This document shows positions 42,557-50,644 of a stretch of 53,755 nucleotides of DNA, one piece after another. How positions within the stretch are numbered: the stretch's first letter is position 1; each line of letters begins with the position of its first letter. The notes under the pieces are model-generated. The model was not told the origin of the DNA. It saw only the letters and a program-made list of their open reading frames with translations, and searched no databases. Source of the stretch: Clostridiales bacterium. Lineage in GTDB: Bacteria; Bacillota; Clostridia; Tissierellales; GPF-1. The position numbers and the translations under genes are program-made. The stretch is taken from positions 52,224 to 105,978 of the forward strand of contig JABXKS010000054.1 in assembly GCA_013619125.1 (NCBI GenBank), given 5' to 3'.

Positions 42557-42568
42557 ATGTTACGACAT
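42557..42568. promoter_or_regulatory. Candidate GntR operator before the nitroreductase gene
   Basis: ATGTTACGACAT, one mismatch to ATGTnnTGACAT with outer ATGT/ACAT arms intact. It suggests an internal controlled start for the second half of the cluster. Confidence 0.45.
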
Positions 42569-42606
42569 AACAACATTATTAGTCGTATCAAAGTTAGGAG
42601 AATCTT

Positions 42607-43131
42607 ATGGGAAACTCAGATTTAATGGGTTTATCAATCTTCAGGCGTCGAAGTATTCGAAGATTTCGCAAGGAATCAATCAAGAAAGAGCAAATCCAGT
42701 TTATCTTAGACGCAGCCATGGCTGCACCCTCAGCCAATAATTACCGTCCTTGGGACTTTCTCGTGATTGATCAGGCTAAGCATTTGAAATTTCTTGCTGG
42801 AGAGTTGAAGTATGGTCAGGTATTGAATGAGGCTCAGGCAGCAATTCTCGTATGCGGAGTCCAGGAACACAACGGAAAGCCTGATGATTTTTGGGTACAA
42901 AGCTGTAGCGCTTCCACACAAAATATTTTGCTCGGCTTGACGGAAATTGATCTTGGTGGTGTTTGGTTGGGCATCTATCCGCGTGAAGATCGGATGGAGA
43001 TGTTGCGGAATCAATTTGAGCTGCCAACGATGGTGATCCCTTTTTCACTTGTTGCTTTGGGGGTTCCTTTGGATCAGACAAAAAGCATAAGAACGATTGA
43101 AAAAAACAAAGTGCATTGGAATCAATGGTGA
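42607..43131 (+). CDS. Nitroreductase family flavoprotein
   Basis: FMN-dependent NAD(P)H oxidoreductase, 174 residues. It has the family opening FRRRSIRRFRKESIKKEQI, the FMN-binding AAMAAPSANNYRPWDFLVI, and the C-terminal LGVPLDQTKS. Short like the minimal members of the family. TTAGGAG precedes the ATG. Placement inside a sugar cluster is unusual; it could reduce an enone or quinone-like intermediate or dispose of electrons (inference). Confidence 0.88.
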   Translation: MGNSDLMGLSIFRRRSIRRFRKESIKKEQIQFILDAAMAAPSANNYRPWDFLVIDQAKHLKFLAGELKYGQVLNEAQAAILVCGVQEHNGKPDDFWVQSCSASTQNILLGLTEIDLGGVWLGIYPREDRMEMLRNQFELPTMVIPFSLVALGVPLDQTKSIRTIEKNKVHWNQW

Positions 43132-43173
43132 AACAATTCAGAATAATTTGATTAAAAATTTGGAGGAAATAAA

Positions 43174-43755
43174 ATGATTAAAGAGCCTTTCGTACAAGAA
43201 TTTAATATGCAGTCAGGATTATCGTCCGAGGAATCGACAACAGCCAGATATCTTTCTCGAGTAAAAGGGATGTTTGCAGATGAAGCAGCGTATGAGGAAA
43301 AGCTTGCTGAGGGTGATGTGAAGATTTACGACTTTACCGAATTGGGTTTTGATGAAGTTGAACAGGATTTGTTGTTTGGTACGAGCATCACGTATCCAGG
43401 CAAAATCGGAAACGAGTATTTTATGACAAAAGGCCATTTCCATACCATTTTAGACTTGGCGGAAGTATATTTTTGTCTTGGCGGAGAAGGTTATCTTCTA
43501 CTGGAGACGCCAGAAGGTGAATGGAAAGCTGAGTATTGTACCCCGGGAAAAGCCGTTTATGTTCCAGGGCGTTGGGCTCACCGCAGCATCAATGTCGGAA
43601 CAGAGCCATTTATTACCTATTTTGTTTTTCGCGCTGATGCCGGACATGATTACGGATCGATTGAAGACAAAGGATTTCGCAAATTAATGGTTGAGCAGGA
43701 TGGGAAACCAACAATTATTGATAATCCGAAGTGGAAGAGTGAAGGAGCGGAGTAA
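43174..43755 (+). CDS. Cupin-type glucose-6-phosphate isomerase (archaeal PGI family)
   Basis: 193 residues. The metal-binding residues appear at His88, His90 (KGHFH), Glu97 (AEVYF) and His136 (WAHRS), which is the same numbering as recalled for Pyrococcus furiosus PGI. YxPGKxxYVPG-type text follows. The family interconverts aldose and ketose phosphates. In this context it probably isomerises the phosphorylated product of the FGGY kinase rather than serving glycolysis. GGAGG before ATG. Its stop overlaps the next start by one base (TAATG). Confidence 0.9.
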   Translation: MIKEPFVQEFNMQSGLSSEESTTARYLSRVKGMFADEAAYEEKLAEGDVKIYDFTELGFDEVEQDLLFGTSITYPGKIGNEYFMTKGHFHTILDLAEVYFCLGGEGYLLLETPEGEWKAEYCTPGKAVYVPGRWAHRSINVGTEPFITYFVFRADAGHDYGSIEDKGFRKLMVEQDGKPTIIDNPKWKSEGAE

Positions 43756-44690
43756 TGGGATTCAAAATACTTGTAACAGCGCGATCATTTTCAAAAAACG
43801 ATGAAACGCCGAAAAAAATGCTGTTGCAAAAGGGTTATGAAGTGATATCAAATCCGTATGGACGGATTATGACAGAGGATGAGATTATGGAATTAATCCA
43901 TGATGTGGACGGTATCATTTTGGGAGTCGATCCTTTTGGGAAAGGTGTCTTTGAGCAGGCTAAGAAGCTGAAAGTTATTTCGAGATACGGAGTTGGCACG
44001 GATAATATCGATAAGGAGAGCGCCAGCGAGCGGGATATCCCTATTTTTCGGACGGTTGGAGCCAATACTGAAGCCGTTGCGGATTATGCATTTGGTTTAA
44101 TGCTTGATTTAACCCGAAAAATAGCGTTTATTGATCGGCAGTGCAGAAATGGAAATTGGACGAAAATCAAAACGCGTGAGATGAATGGGAAGGTACTGGG
44201 CTTGATTGGATTTGGAGCAATCGGCAAGGCTGTAGCGCGACGGGGCGCTGGCTTTAATATGAAGATTATGGTCTACGACCCCTATGCAAATATTGAGGAA
44301 GCAAAGCGACTTGGCGTAGAGTTTGTGGGGTTGAAAACCCTGTATCGGGATTCGGATTTTATCTCTTTGCATGTTCCTTTGGTCGAAGAAACAACGCATA
44401 TGATCAATCGAGAAGCCTTTCGTGCGATGAAACCATCTGCCGTTGTAGTCAATACAGCGCGGGGTGGTATTGTAGATGAAGCAGCCCTTCTTGAGGCGTT
44501 GCAGACAGGAGAGATCGCAGCGGCAGGGGTGGATGTATTCGATGTGGAACCTCCGGCAAATCCAGATTTGATGAAACTCGACAACCTACTGGTCGGTGCG
44601 CATTGTGCGGCTTCATCCATTGAGGCGATCGATAAGATGAGTTATATGGCAGCGGAGAACTTAATTCATGCGCTAGAGATGAATAATTAA
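43755..44690 (+). CDS. D-2-hydroxyacid dehydrogenase (phosphoglycerate dehydrogenase-like)
   Basis: NAD-dependent oxidoreductase, 311 residues. The catalytic triad is Arg236 (NTARGGIVD), Glu265 (FDVEPP) and His283 (VGAHCAASS). The Rossmann motif GFGAIG spans 152-157 and the substrate-binding block is SRYGVGTDNID. There is no ACT domain, so it is not a regulated SerA. It is coupled to the cupin isomerase by TAATG. Likely oxidises a sugar-derived hydroxyacid, or reduces the 2-keto acid released by the aldolase that follows. Confidence 0.92.
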   Translation: MGFKILVTARSFSKNDETPKKMLLQKGYEVISNPYGRIMTEDEIMELIHDVDGIILGVDPFGKGVFEQAKKLKVISRYGVGTDNIDKESASERDIPIFRTVGANTEAVADYAFGLMLDLTRKIAFIDRQCRNGNWTKIKTREMNGKVLGLIGFGAIGKAVARRGAGFNMKIMVYDPYANIEEAKRLGVEFVGLKTLYRDSDFISLHVPLVEETTHMINREAFRAMKPSAVVVNTARGGIVDEAALLEALQTGEIAAAGVDVFDVEPPANPDLMKLDNLLVGAHCAASSIEAIDKMSYMAAENLIHALEMNN

Positions 44691-44709
44691 AAATTAACGG
44701 GGGGAAAAA

Positions 44710-45357
44710 ATGGATAAAGAGCAAGTTATACAAAGAATTACGGAAGTTGGCTTAGTTGCCGTGGTACGAGCTGAGTCCGCGGAACAAGCCAAGAAGATTA
44801 CGGATGCATGCATTAAAGGCGGCGTCGCGGCAATCGAGATTACTTTTACGGTACCTGGCGCGGCAAAAATTATTGAAGAGTTGGCAGAGACATATTCAGA
44901 GGATGAAATTATCCTGGGTGCGGGAACCGTTCTGGATTCGGAGACCGCTAGGATTGCAATTTTAAGTGGTGCTCAATATATTGTGAGTTCGAGTTTCAAC
45001 GAAGCAACGGCAAAGCTGTGCAATCGATATCGCATTCCCTATATGCCAGGATGCATGACCATGAGAGAAGTTGTTGAAGCCATGGAATTTGGAGCAGATA
45101 TTATCAAGGCATTCCCTGGGAATATGTTGGGACTCGATTTTATTAAAAGTATTAAAGGACCCATGCCGCAGGTAAAAATGATGCCGACGGGTGGTGTGAA
45201 TGTCGAGAACGTAGCGGATTGGATCAATGTAGGAGTAGTAGCTTGTGGAGCGGGAAGCAGCCTTACTGCAGGCGCGAAAACAGGCGATTATGAATTGGTT
45301 ACAAAAACCGCTAAGGCATTTATTAAGAATATTAAAGCAGCGAGGATGAAGCTGTAA
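44710..45357 (+). CDS. KDPG/KHG aldolase (Eda family)
   Basis: 215 residues, TIM-barrel class I aldolase. Glu43 (AIEITF) and the Schiff-base Lys133 (DIIKAFPGN) match Eda positions 45 and 133. AGTVLD, SSSFNEA, PGCMT and MPTGGVN are all conserved. Splits 2-keto-3-deoxy acid phosphates into pyruvate and an aldehyde. A GGGGG site precedes the ATG. Its presence means that the imported compound is at some point turned into a 2-keto-3-deoxy acid. Confidence 0.94.
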   Translation: MDKEQVIQRITEVGLVAVVRAESAEQAKKITDACIKGGVAAIEITFTVPGAAKIIEELAETYSEDEIILGAGTVLDSETARIAILSGAQYIVSSSFNEATAKLCNRYRIPYMPGCMTMREVVEAMEFGADIIKAFPGNMLGLDFIKSIKGPMPQVKMMPTGGVNVENVADWINVGVVACGAGSSLTAGAKTGDYELVTKTAKAFIKNIKAARMKL

Positions 45358-45367
45358 GGAGGATATG

Positions 45368-46318
45368 ATGAGTGTGATTTTGCCAAAACAAGCAACACAG
45401 CCAACCTTTTATTTTGTTGGTGTTACAACAGGAAAATCGTCAATTATGAAAGTGTTCCCTCGTTGGGCAAAAGAGGTATTCTCGCTTGAGGGAGCGGTGA
45501 TCAAGGGAATTGATATGGAACTCAATTCAAAACCTGAGGATTATCGGGCGGTTGTTGAATTTATGAAGAATGATCCGCTTTCCATGGGGGCATTGGTTAC
45601 CACGCATAAGTTGGACCTGTACGAAGCTTGCGAAGATTTATTCGAGTATCTTGATCCGCATGCGCGTCATTTTCGAGAGTTGTCTTGCATCTCAAAAAGA
45701 AATGGTCAAATTCGTGGACATGCAAAAGACCCCATTTCTAGCGGATTAGCGATGGAAGCTTTCGTACCGAATGGATTCTGGGAAGAGAATCGCGGTGAAG
45801 TCTTTATCATGGGTGCTGGGGGCGCAGCTCTTGCCATCAGTTCATATTTAACGAAACCGGAATTTAAGGAAAATGTGCCTTCTCGAATTATAATCTCAGA
45901 GTGTGATGAATTGCGGTTGGTCCATGCGCAAGAGAAGTTGAAAGCGCTAAATCCAAATGTGGAAATTGAGTATGTATTGGCGAGCGCTAATGGCGGAAAT
46001 GATGACTTCCTCACAACGGTAAAGCCCTATTCTTTGATTGTCAATGCTACGGGAATGGGAAAAGATCGCCCGGGTTCTCCATTGAGCGGGCTAGCGGCAT
46101 TCCCGAATCATGCTTTGGCTTGGGAATTAAACTATCGCGGGAATTTAGTCTTTGTTGAACAGGCTATGTCACAGAAAGATGAAAAAGAAATAAAAGTTGA
46201 AGATGGCTGGATTTATTTCATCCATGGTTGGACCCAAGTCATTGCTGAAGTTTTCGATATTGAGATTACAGATTTTATGCTGGACGAGTGCAGTCGAATC
46301 GCAAAAGAGGTACGGTAG
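45368..46318 (+). CDS. Shikimate dehydrogenase-like oxidoreductase
   Basis: AroE-superfamily NAD(P) oxidoreductase, 316 residues from ATG 45368 (ATG 45365 is too close to AAGGAGG). It keeps the catalytic Lys81 (VTTHKLD) and Asp121 (GHAKDPISSG), the glycine-rich GAGGAALAI and the NATGMG block. It differs from true AroE in the GFNTD motif (here HAKD), in longer inserts and in the C-terminal region (WELNYRGNLVFVEQA). Probably dehydrogenates a cyclic or acid-sugar substrate of this pathway rather than shikimate. No other aromatic-pathway gene is near. A terminator follows. Confidence 0.8.
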   Translation: MSVILPKQATQPTFYFVGVTTGKSSIMKVFPRWAKEVFSLEGAVIKGIDMELNSKPEDYRAVVEFMKNDPLSMGALVTTHKLDLYEACEDLFEYLDPHARHFRELSCISKRNGQIRGHAKDPISSGLAMEAFVPNGFWEENRGEVFIMGAGGAALAISSYLTKPEFKENVPSRIIISECDELRLVHAQEKLKALNPNVEIEYVLASANGGNDDFLTTVKPYSLIVNATGMGKDRPGSPLSGLAAFPNHALAWELNYRGNLVFVEQAMSQKDEKEIKVEDGWIYFIHGWTQVIAEVFDIEITDFMLDECSRIAKEVR

Positions 46319-46347
46319 ACAAAGGGGAGAAATCCCCTTTGTTTTTA
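46319..46347 (+). terminator. Intrinsic terminator after the shikimate-dehydrogenase-like gene
   Basis: A 10-bp stem ACAAAGGGGA (46319-46328) with TCCCCTTTGT (46333-46342), a GAAA loop and five T residues. The phosphotriesterase-like gene follows 38 bp later. Confidence 0.88.
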
Positions 46348-46384
46348 AGATAAGCAAGGCGATCCGCAGATTGGGAGGTGAAAT

Positions 46385-47335
46385 ATGACAAAAGTGCGAA
46401 CGATACTTGGAGATATTCCGATTAACCAAATGGGGCATACGCAGTGTCATGAGCATTTATTTATCCGAGAGGGAAGACCACGGGTAGTCAATCAGAATCT
46501 ATGGCTTGAAAGTTCCATGCGTACTTTGGAAGAGCTTGAAAGCTTTAAGGAATGTGGCGGTGGTACGGTTGTGGACGCGCAACCGATTGGCTGTGGACGA
46601 ATGCCGAGACTGCTTGAAGAAGTATCAAGAGAAAGTGGTGTGAATGTCATTGCATCGACGGGATTTCATAAGCTGATATTTTATTCGCAGGATCATTGGA
46701 TCCATTCACTCGGAGTTGAAGCGTTGACGAAGATTTTTGTGAAGGAAATAGTCGAAGGCATGTATATTGCCTGCGATTATTCGGTTCCTACGGTGCAGGT
46801 ACCGCTTAAGGCGGGGATGATAAAAGTTGCTCTTGACCACGAGGGAGTCACGAAAGCATATCGGAAGATGCATTTTGCAGCGATGCAAGCTGCGAATTTA
46901 ACTGGGGTATCGATTCAATGCCATATGGAAACAATGGATAACGCTGAGGAGCTTGTTTATTATTATGAATCGATGGGATTTGATTTATCCAGGTTGATTC
47001 TGGCCCATGTTGATCGGAAGTATGACAATGTGAATTTGATCCTGAACGTATTGAAGAAGGGTGTTTTTGTGGAATTGGATACAATTGGACGGGAACATTG
47101 TCATGATATGCAGACAGAGATCAACTTGATTAAGCGATTGATTGCCAATGGATTTAGCGATCAAATCTTAATGGGATTAGATACGACTCGGGGGCGCATG
47201 ATTTCATATGGGGGAAGGATTGGATTGTCCTATATTCTTTCGGAATTTTTGCCTCAATTGGAGGCGAGCGGTGTGAAACGCGAGTGGATTAACGAGATGC
47301 TACACGTCAATCCGCAACGCGCATTGTCTATATAA
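46385..47335 (+). CDS. Phosphotriesterase-like metal hydrolase / lactonase
   Basis: Amidohydrolase-superfamily barrel, 316 residues. Binuclear metal ligands are all visible: His22 and His24 (CHEHLF), Lys147 (AGMIKVA, carbamylated in relatives), His180 (QCHME), His208 (AHVDRK) and Asp266 (GLDTTR). Bacterial relatives hydrolyse lactones of sugars or acyl-homoserine, or phosphosugar lactones. The last gene of the cluster; ring opening of a sugar lactone would fit a pathway that ends in a 2-keto-3-deoxy acid aldolase (inference). GGGAGGTG precedes the ATG. Confidence 0.88.
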   Translation: MTKVRTILGDIPINQMGHTQCHEHLFIREGRPRVVNQNLWLESSMRTLEELESFKECGGGTVVDAQPIGCGRMPRLLEEVSRESGVNVIASTGFHKLIFYSQDHWIHSLGVEALTKIFVKEIVEGMYIACDYSVPTVQVPLKAGMIKVALDHEGVTKAYRKMHFAAMQAANLTGVSIQCHMETMDNAEELVYYYESMGFDLSRLILAHVDRKYDNVNLILNVLKKGVFVELDTIGREHCHDMQTEINLIKRLIANGFSDQILMGLDTTRGRMISYGGRIGLSYILSEFLPQLEASGVKREWINEMLHVNPQRALSI

Positions 47336-47376
47336 AATTGCTGAAAAGGCAAGGGTTTTGAATTGGAAGGAATTGC

Positions 47377-47601
47377 GTGAACATCCGCAGCCGGAGAACG
47401 ACGCGGGTTTTGTATATACTGAGAGATGGCTTAGGTGTCATTACAGCCATAAAAACTGCAGGATTTGAAGGTTTAGTTTTTTGCTTTTACGTGATAACGG
47501 ATGTTGGTAAAGGGGTTTTAGCAGGTTCCATCGTAGCAACCATTGCACAGAAGTTCATGATGATCGCAGCATTGGAGTGGGAAATGCATAGAAGGTATTA
47601 A
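47377..47601 (+). pseudogene. Possible remnant of a UPF0126/TRIC-type membrane protein gene
   Basis: 74 codons from GTG 47377. The stretch LGVITAIKTAGFEGLVFCFY then VITDVGKGVLAGSI recalls the second repeat of UPF0126/TRIC-type channels (pattern LGVFTxIG...GVITGVGGGVLRD), but the conserved GGG is changed and both flanks are missing. No N-terminal half is found upstream. It may be a decayed fragment. A real short membrane protein is possible, as GGAAGG lies before the GTG. Confidence 0.35.
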
Positions 47602-47666
47602 AAATAGAATGTCCGGATGCGTTTGTACCGGTATCCTTGATGCTGATAAAGCAAGTAGAATCATCA

Positions 47667-47710
47667 AAAGCCCGAAAGACTGAAATTCTTCCAGTCTTTC
47701 GGGCTTTATT
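47667..47710. terminator. Strong terminator-like hairpin
   Basis: A perfect 16-bp stem AAAGCCCGAAAGACTG (47667-47682) with 47692-47707 and a 9-base loop, but only a short T-run. It marks the end of the catabolic cluster. The rest of 47602-48040 holds the TTGCCACA repeats and no gene. Confidence 0.8.
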
Positions 47711-47903
47711 GGTATTTGTTCCGATAGACTTGAACGAACTAGATCGCATAAGGGATTTGAAGATTCAGATCCTACTTTGTTCGTGTCTCCTACTGGAAAT
47801 ATAACGGAAGGATTTTTGTTGGAAAGGAGAATGTTGCAAAATCAATGGAAGCAATCATCCTAAAGAATTGCAATCGCTATCTTTCACAAGAAAATGGTAG
47901 TTT

Positions 47904-48010
47904 TGCCACATTGAGATCGAAAGGATTGCCTATTTCGGGAGCATTGTATTCTTGATTGCCACAATATATACTTAGATCAGTTAGTTAAACACAAAGTTTA
48001 ATGTGGTCAA
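47904..48010. promoter_or_regulatory. TTGCCACA repeat sites before the PRD regulator gene
   Basis: TTGCCACA at 47904-47911 and 47957-47964, plus an inverted TGTGGTCAA at 48002-48010. The half-site fits TTGnCACA, bound by MtlR-type PRD regulators. The two direct copies are 53 bp apart, about five helical turns. Candidate sites for the regulator encoded next. Confidence 0.45.
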
Positions 48011-48040
48011 ATTGCCAGAATTGGATTGGGGTGAAACGCG

Positions 48041-50197
48041 ATGAATGCATTAAAGAAACGTGCGCAATTGATTGTTCAATATTTGTTGGATCAAGACCAG
48101 GCAATTACGGTGGGGCGAATCGCCAAGCATTTTCGTGTGAGTCCTCGTACAGTTCGTTATGACCTGGATGAGATTGATTATTGGTTGCGGAAGCATGAGG
48201 TCTTGCTGAAGAAGGCGCCGCACAAGGGCATTTGGATTGAAGATGTTGATCGGGCAAACGAAGTTTTGAAAAATGTGATTGCAACAAAGGTTGATCACCC
48301 CTACCAATTCTACAGCAAGGAAGAACGGCAAAAAATTATTTTGGGGCAATTGTTTGACAGTAAAGAGTATGTGATTGTGGAAGAGTTGGCGAATCGAGTT
48401 AATGTAAGCAAGTCCACTTGCTATAAAGATGTAGCCGAGCTGGAAGACTGGTTGAAGGAAAGAAAGATCGTGCTGTTGAAAGTGCCGAACAAGGGAATTC
48501 GTTTACAGGCAGAGGAACGGGACTGGCGCCGGGGGCTGATCGACTATCTGGATTCCTGCTTGGGTGACAAGCAAATACTTGAGTTGCTAAGTGTTACCCG
48601 CACAGAATCGACTCGATTGCAGTTTCTATTGGATCATCAATTAAAGACGCTGTTTTCTTCCATTGATTTTTTTGTTATTGAGGAACTGATCTTTCAAATT
48701 CAGGGATCTCTGGATATCGAATTTGTGGATACGGCTTTTGCCGGTCTAATGATTCATATCGCTATTGCCTTGGATCGACTAAAGAGCGGTGAATTGATTG
48801 AGATGCCGGAAGAACGATTGACCAATCTGATTGGCAGCCTTGAATTCGAGGTGATTCAACAATTGTTGGAAGAATCTTCATTACTGGGAAATCAGGCAGT
48901 GCCTGCTGCTGAGATTGGTTATATTACCATTCATGTTTTGGCGGCGAAGCTGAGGAGAAATCATCAAGATACAAATGAATTGAAGCCTGGAGATCGTGAT
49001 GCCAAGATGTTGGATGTAATCCGAGAATATATCGCTAAGGTCAGTTTGGAGATTGGGGTGGATTTATCAACAGACCCTTCTCTGATTCAAAATATGCTTT
49101 TGCATATCAGACCCTTGATTCGAAGACTGGAGTTTGGTCTTCGAAATCGGAATCCTTTGTTAAAGGAATTGAAAAGCAATTATCCGGTGATCTTTCGAGC
49201 CTGCAATCAATGGGCGAAGCTGTTCGAGGAAGCGTATCAAATTAAACTGGATGAGCATGAGGTCGGATTTTTGACCATGCATCTGGGCGCGTCGATTGAA
49301 CGAAGGGTGCGAACGGATCGAAAGAAGGGATTCTCGGTTGCAGTTGTCTGCAGTTCGGGGATTGGGACTTCAAAAATGCTGTCCAGCCGGTTGGCCTATG
49401 AATTTAAGGAAATCGATTCACTGGAAGAATTCTCTGTGCTGGAAATGAATGAGGTGGATTTCAAGAAATTTGATTTGGTGATCTCGACGATTCCGGTGGA
49501 ATTGGAACCTGGAATCAAGGTGATTGAGGCAAGTCCGCTTTTGCAGCGATCGGAGATCGAGGAGATTCAGCGTTTTCTATCGGCGCAAGACGAGCACCGA
49601 TTTCAATCGGTGAATGCAAAGGTTAGCGAGGTTTATCAAATTATTCAGAAGCATTGCGATATTCGAGATATGGATCAATTGATTCAGGATTTGGGTCAGG
49701 CTTTTTCAAAGAACGGCAAAAATTCCGCGTCCATATCGGATGAAGCGGGAGCGGATCTTTGGGATTACTTGAATCGCCATACGGTTCGAATCGAGCGGGT
49801 AAAAACAGATCTTGAAAATGCCATTCGACAAACGGCTCAACCCTTGATCGCTGAGGGAAAGATTGAAGAGAGATATGTGGACGCCATGTTGAAATTGGTT
49901 GAAACCATGCCAAAGCATATGGTTCTGTGTAAGGGCTTTTTTATGCCGCATGCGGCACCCTTCGACGGAGTGAATGAAACCAGCATGAGCTTGATGATTT
50001 TTCAAAAAGCCATTGAAACTGATTTTGAAGACAATGGGATCCATGCGGTACTGGTTGTTGCTGCGGAAGACGATAGCAAGCATATGCGTGCGATGCAGCA
50101 ATTGGTGGACATTCTTAATCATCCGAATATCGTGGATCAATTAAAGGATTGTAGCGATGAAAAAGAAGTGCTTCGGATATTGAAGCGAATTGTGTAG
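48041..50197 (+). CDS. BglG/MtlR-type PTS-regulated transcriptional activator
   Basis: 718 residues. Order: two HTH domains (RAQLIVQYLLDQDQAITVGR, then VEELANRVNVSKSTCYKDVA), PRD1 (about 190-300), PRD2 (about 310-420), a PTS EIIB-like domain (VAVVCSSGIGTSKMLSSRL, cysteine present) and a C-terminal EIIA-like domain with MPHAAP. Phosphorylation of PRD and EII sites links activity to PTS flux and HPr. It binds DNA (unlike antiterminator BglG). It precedes an ascorbate-family PTS operon by 56 bp in the same direction with no promoter between, so they are probably cotranscribed. Confidence 0.93.
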   Translation: MNALKKRAQLIVQYLLDQDQAITVGRIAKHFRVSPRTVRYDLDEIDYWLRKHEVLLKKAPHKGIWIEDVDRANEVLKNVIATKVDHPYQFYSKEERQKIILGQLFDSKEYVIVEELANRVNVSKSTCYKDVAELEDWLKERKIVLLKVPNKGIRLQAEERDWRRGLIDYLDSCLGDKQILELLSVTRTESTRLQFLLDHQLKTLFSSIDFFVIEELIFQIQGSLDIEFVDTAFAGLMIHIAIALDRLKSGELIEMPEERLTNLIGSLEFEVIQQLLEESSLLGNQAVPAAEIGYITIHVLAAKLRRNHQDTNELKPGDRDAKMLDVIREYIAKVSLEIGVDLSTDPSLIQNMLLHIRPLIRRLEFGLRNRNPLLKELKSNYPVIFRACNQWAKLFEEAYQIKLDEHEVGFLTMHLGASIERRVRTDRKKGFSVAVVCSSGIGTSKMLSSRLAYEFKEIDSLEEFSVLEMNEVDFKKFDLVISTIPVELEPGIKVIEASPLLQRSEIEEIQRFLSAQDEHRFQSVNAKVSEVYQIIQKHCDIRDMDQLIQDLGQAFSKNGKNSASISDEAGADLWDYLNRHTVRIERVKTDLENAIRQTAQPLIAEGKIEERYVDAMLKLVETMPKHMVLCKGFFMPHAAPFDGVNETSMSLMIFQKAIETDFEDNGIHAVLVVAAEDDSKHMRAMQQLVDILNHPNIVDQLKDCSDEKEVLRILKRIV

Positions 50198-50253
50198 AAA
50201 TGCTTCCCGAATGGGATTCATGAATAGATTGTAAACGAGAAGGAGGAAGTGTA

Positions 50254-50538
50254 ATGATTCAGATCTTAACAGTGTGTGCAGTAGGGGTCGGTTCGAGTTT
50301 GATGTTAAAAATGAATGCTGACAAAGTGGTAAAGAATCATGGGTTTAAGGCAAAGATCGAGAACACAAATATGACAGGGGCCATGGGGTATAAGCCAGAT
50401 ATTTTGATTACAACGGCTGATATCTATGGACAGATTAAAGGAATCAAAGCAAAAGAAGTTGTTATTTTAACGAATATGGTGAGCAAGAAAGAATTGGAAG
50501 AAAAGCTTGTACCAGCATTGGAAACAGTATCTAAATAA
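50254..50538 (+). CDS. PTS lactose/ascorbate-family EIIB component (UlaB-like)
   Basis: 94 residues. The phosphorylated cysteine is Cys8 in the P-loop LTVCAVGVGSSLML, as in UlaB and SgaB-type proteins. The length is normal. AGGAGG before ATG. It is followed by a hairpin and the IIC gene, and belongs with the IIC and IIA downstream. Ascorbate or another sugar acid is the family substrate; the true one is unknown. Confidence 0.92.
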   Translation: MIQILTVCAVGVGSSLMLKMNADKVVKNHGFKAKIENTNMTGAMGYKPDILITTADIYGQIKGIKAKEVVILTNMVSKKELEEKLVPALETVSK

Positions 50539-50544
50539 TAAAGG

Positions 50545-50605
50545 GACTAAAGCCATTGATTTGTTCGAATCCCGCAAAAGATTTTTAAAATGAATGACTT
50601 TAGTC
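50545..50605 (+). other. Hairpin between the PTS IIB and IIC genes
   Basis: GACTAAAGCCATT (50545-50557) and AATGACTTTAGTC (50593-50605) pair with one mismatch. No T-run follows. Probably an RNA-processing or stability element that separates the small soluble subunit from the membrane subunit. Confidence 0.5.
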
Positions 50606-50644
50606 ACCTGCATTATAACACAATTTTGTAATGGAGGAGAAAGC

